Source of the DNA: CAG-390 sp964522215
Lineage (GTDB): Bacteria > Bacillota > Clostridia > Oscillospirales > CAG-272
Reading direction: 5' to 3'
Length of the DNA: 32,476 nt
Assembly (NCBI GenBank): GCA_964522215.1
Contig: CAZFVR010000019.1
Location: forward strand, 1 to 32,476
Every line of letters begins with the position of its first letter. Positions within the stretch are counted from its first letter, which is position 1. The position numbers and the translations under genes were made by a program. Of this stretch, positions 31,273-32,476 are shown in pieces. The notes under the pieces were generated by a model. It was given only the letters and a program-made list of their open reading frames with translations, was not told where the DNA came from and did not search any database.

Positions 31273-32220
31273 TCAGTTTTTTTCGTTTTTGTTTTCATCC
31301 GCGTTTTTTCTGCGTGCGGCACGCTCGGCTTGGCGCTTGGCGCGGCGGCTTATCTTTTTGATGGTGCCGTCCTCCGGCATAAGATAGCCCAAAAGCTTTT
31401 GCTTTAGCGTAGCGTAGTTAAAATTGCGCTCAAGCTCGCCGTCATGCGCTATCGATATAGTGCCGGTCTCCTCGGATACCACCACAACTATCGCATCGCT
31501 TGCCTCGCTAAGCCCCAGCGCCGCCCTGTGGCGAGTGCCGAGATCCTTATTTACATCCTTGCCCGAAAGCGGCAGATAGCACCCCGCGGCGTATATGCGC
31601 TGACCGCGAACTATCACCGCTCCGTCATGAAGCGGAGCTTTGTTGACGAATATATTGCGCAGCAGCGGAGAGGACATTTCGGCATTGAGTATAACTCCCT
31701 GCCCCAGATACTCACCAAGCTTTGTATCCCGCTCGATGACGATAAGCGCACCGGTACGGGTACGCGCCAAAGCATCGGCGGCCTCACTGATCACATCTGA
31801 CATCTCAACTATCTTTTTCATCTCACCCGCGTTGAGATTTTTAAGTCCCTTTATCGGCGTTGTACCAAAGCGTTCAAGCGCGGCGCGAAGATCCGACTGA
31901 AAGATAACGATTATCGCTATCATGCCGACCTGATAAAAATTTTGCAGGATAAACTTCATTGCGCGCAGATTGAGCGCCATACTGAGGAGCATGGCCGCAA
32001 TAACGAACAAAACGCCTATGGCGAGTCTGCCCGCGCGGCGGTTGCGAATGAACCTGTAGATATAAAACAGGAGCGTAGCCAAAATAAGTATATCTATAAC
32101 ATCGCTGATGCCTATATCCTTTATGGCATCAAGCACGTATGAATTGCAAAACTCAAGCGCTCGCCCGAACAGCTCGGCAAGCCTGTCAAAAAATGATGCA
32201 GATGAAGCAAGGAACAACAT
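31273..32220 (-). CDS. cdaA: Diadenylate cyclase CdaA
   Basis: Makes the second messenger c-di-AMP from two ATP at the membrane, controlling potassium/osmotic balance and wall homeostasis. From ATG 32220 it has 315 residues: three membrane helices (about 41-58, 65-83, 93-108), a linker, and the DAC domain with the catalytic DGA at 199-201 (APLHDGAVIV) and RHR at 230-232 (GTRHRAALG). The C-terminus is very basic, with Lys/Arg/Glu-rich sequence from about residue 285, longer than in many homologues. GGGGTGG upstream favours ATG 32220; in-frame GTG 32247 and TTG 32256 are possible. A promoter lies at 32293-32321, making cdaA the first gene of its operon. Confidence 0.93.
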   Translation of the reverse strand: MLFLASSASFFDRLAELFGRALEFCNSYVLDAIKDIGISDVIDILILATLLFYIYRFIRNRRAGRLAIGVLFVIAAMLLSMALNLRAMKFILQNFYQVGMIAIIVIFQSDLRAALERFGTTPIKGLKNLNAGEMKKIVEMSDVISEAADALARTRTGALIVIERDTKLGEYLGQGVILNAEMSSPLLRNIFVNKAPLHDGAVIVRGQRIYAAGCYLPLSGKDVNKDLGTRHRAALGLSEASDAIVVVVSEETGTISIAHDGELERNFNYATLKQKLLGYLMPEDGTIKKISRRAKRQAERAARRKNADENKNEKN

Positions 32221-32292
32221 ACGACCAACCACCCCAAGTTTTGTCACCCATCGCAAAGCAAAGTGTTAAAGCGATAGATAAAGTCAATTATA

Positions 32293-32321
32293 ATATTACC
32301 ACAATTCGCGGATTTTTTCAA
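32293..32321 (-). promoter_or_regulatory. Promoter of the cdaA-cdaR operon
   Basis: On the minus strand TTGAAA (32321-32316), 17-nt spacer, TAATAT (32298-32293), in AT-rich surroundings, about 70 bases before the cdaA start codon. No leader riboswitch is recognisable; the leader is too short for a ydaO-type c-di-AMP riboswitch. Confidence 0.7.
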
Positions 32322-32423
32322 TAGTTTTTTTAATATATATATAAAAAAATAATGTAAACATATCGCGCAGGAGACGACCGGCGCAAAAGATCCCACATCT
32401 CGCCCGCGACCGTCCCCAAAAAG

Positions 32424-32451
32424 GGCGGCGCGGGGAGCAACCCGCGCCGCC
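32424..32451 (-). terminator. Terminator of a gene beyond the right edge
   Basis: A perfect 11-bp GC stem (GGCGGCGCGGG and complement, arms 32424-32434 and 32441-32451). On the minus strand it is followed by CTTTTTGGGG, so it probably ends transcription entering from a minus-strand gene to the right of the window. Nothing else is recognised between it and the cdaA promoter. Confidence 0.65.
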
Positions 32452-32476
32452 TCAGCAAACATTCGGCGAAAAAACT

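Noticed and set aside
32244..32462. Minus-strand 72-codon frame at the right edge
   Set aside because: It reads through a perfect GC terminator stem and the cdaA promoter, so it is unlikely to be translated.

Overview
The window looks like chromosomal DNA of an anaerobic, endospore-lineage Clostridia bacterium, probably an uncultured member of the Oscillospirales or a neighbouring order. Three things point there: the yabM-mazG-rqcP-yabP-yabQ-divIC block shared by spore-forming Firmicutes, a Re-citrate synthase/aconitase/isocitrate dehydrogenase operon typical of strict anaerobes, and degenerate interspersed repeats of a kind I associate with that group. Placement below class level is inference. 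Genes are dense and there is no prophage, CRISPR array, insertion sequence, rRNA or tRNA that I can support.

Layout. 1-1140 (minus): a small two-helix membrane protein and a decayed traX relic. 1160-5780 (minus): Re-citrate synthase, aconitase and isocitrate dehydrogenase, one transcription unit making 2-oxoglutarate, with a clear promoter at 5918-5946. 6200-7734 (plus): pyruvate kinase. 7735-8215: a gene-poor stretch with a tandem repeat and hairpins. 8216-11159: a cytosolic-looking amidase and recG, divergent from two back-to-back consensus promoters with an inverted repeat beside them. 11254-12745 (minus): ychF and an HTH-regulator remnant. 12838-15421 (plus): a two-component system with a long leader and a hairpin between its genes.

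15583-32256 (minus): a long co-directional run. Read in the direction of transcription from the right edge it is cdaA, cdaR, a COG2509 flavoprotein, an RseC-like protein, recJ, rel, a 0.6-kb repeat-containing gap, dtd, hemZ, yabM, mazG, rqcP, yabP, yabQ, divIC. It covers c-di-AMP synthesis, redox, DNA repair, (p)ppGpp control, tRNA proofreading, porphyrin-type radical SAM chemistry, envelope flipping, ribosome rescue, spore cortex and division.

Most of the window is conserved housekeeping. The features I find worth a second look are mainly at RNA level: a perfect 16-base palindrome between the Shine-Dalgarno sequence and the start codon of the isocitrate dehydrogenase gene, a 16-bp hairpin abutting the ribosome binding site of the flavoprotein gene after cdaR, and a hairpin between the two-component genes. 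Others are acidic low-complexity insertions in the adjacent RecJ and Rel proteins, two decaying genes (traX, HTH), and an inverted pair of REP-like elements between rel and dtd. I do not see a convincing new multi-gene system. The nearest candidate is the flavoprotein/RseC pair following the c-di-AMP genes.
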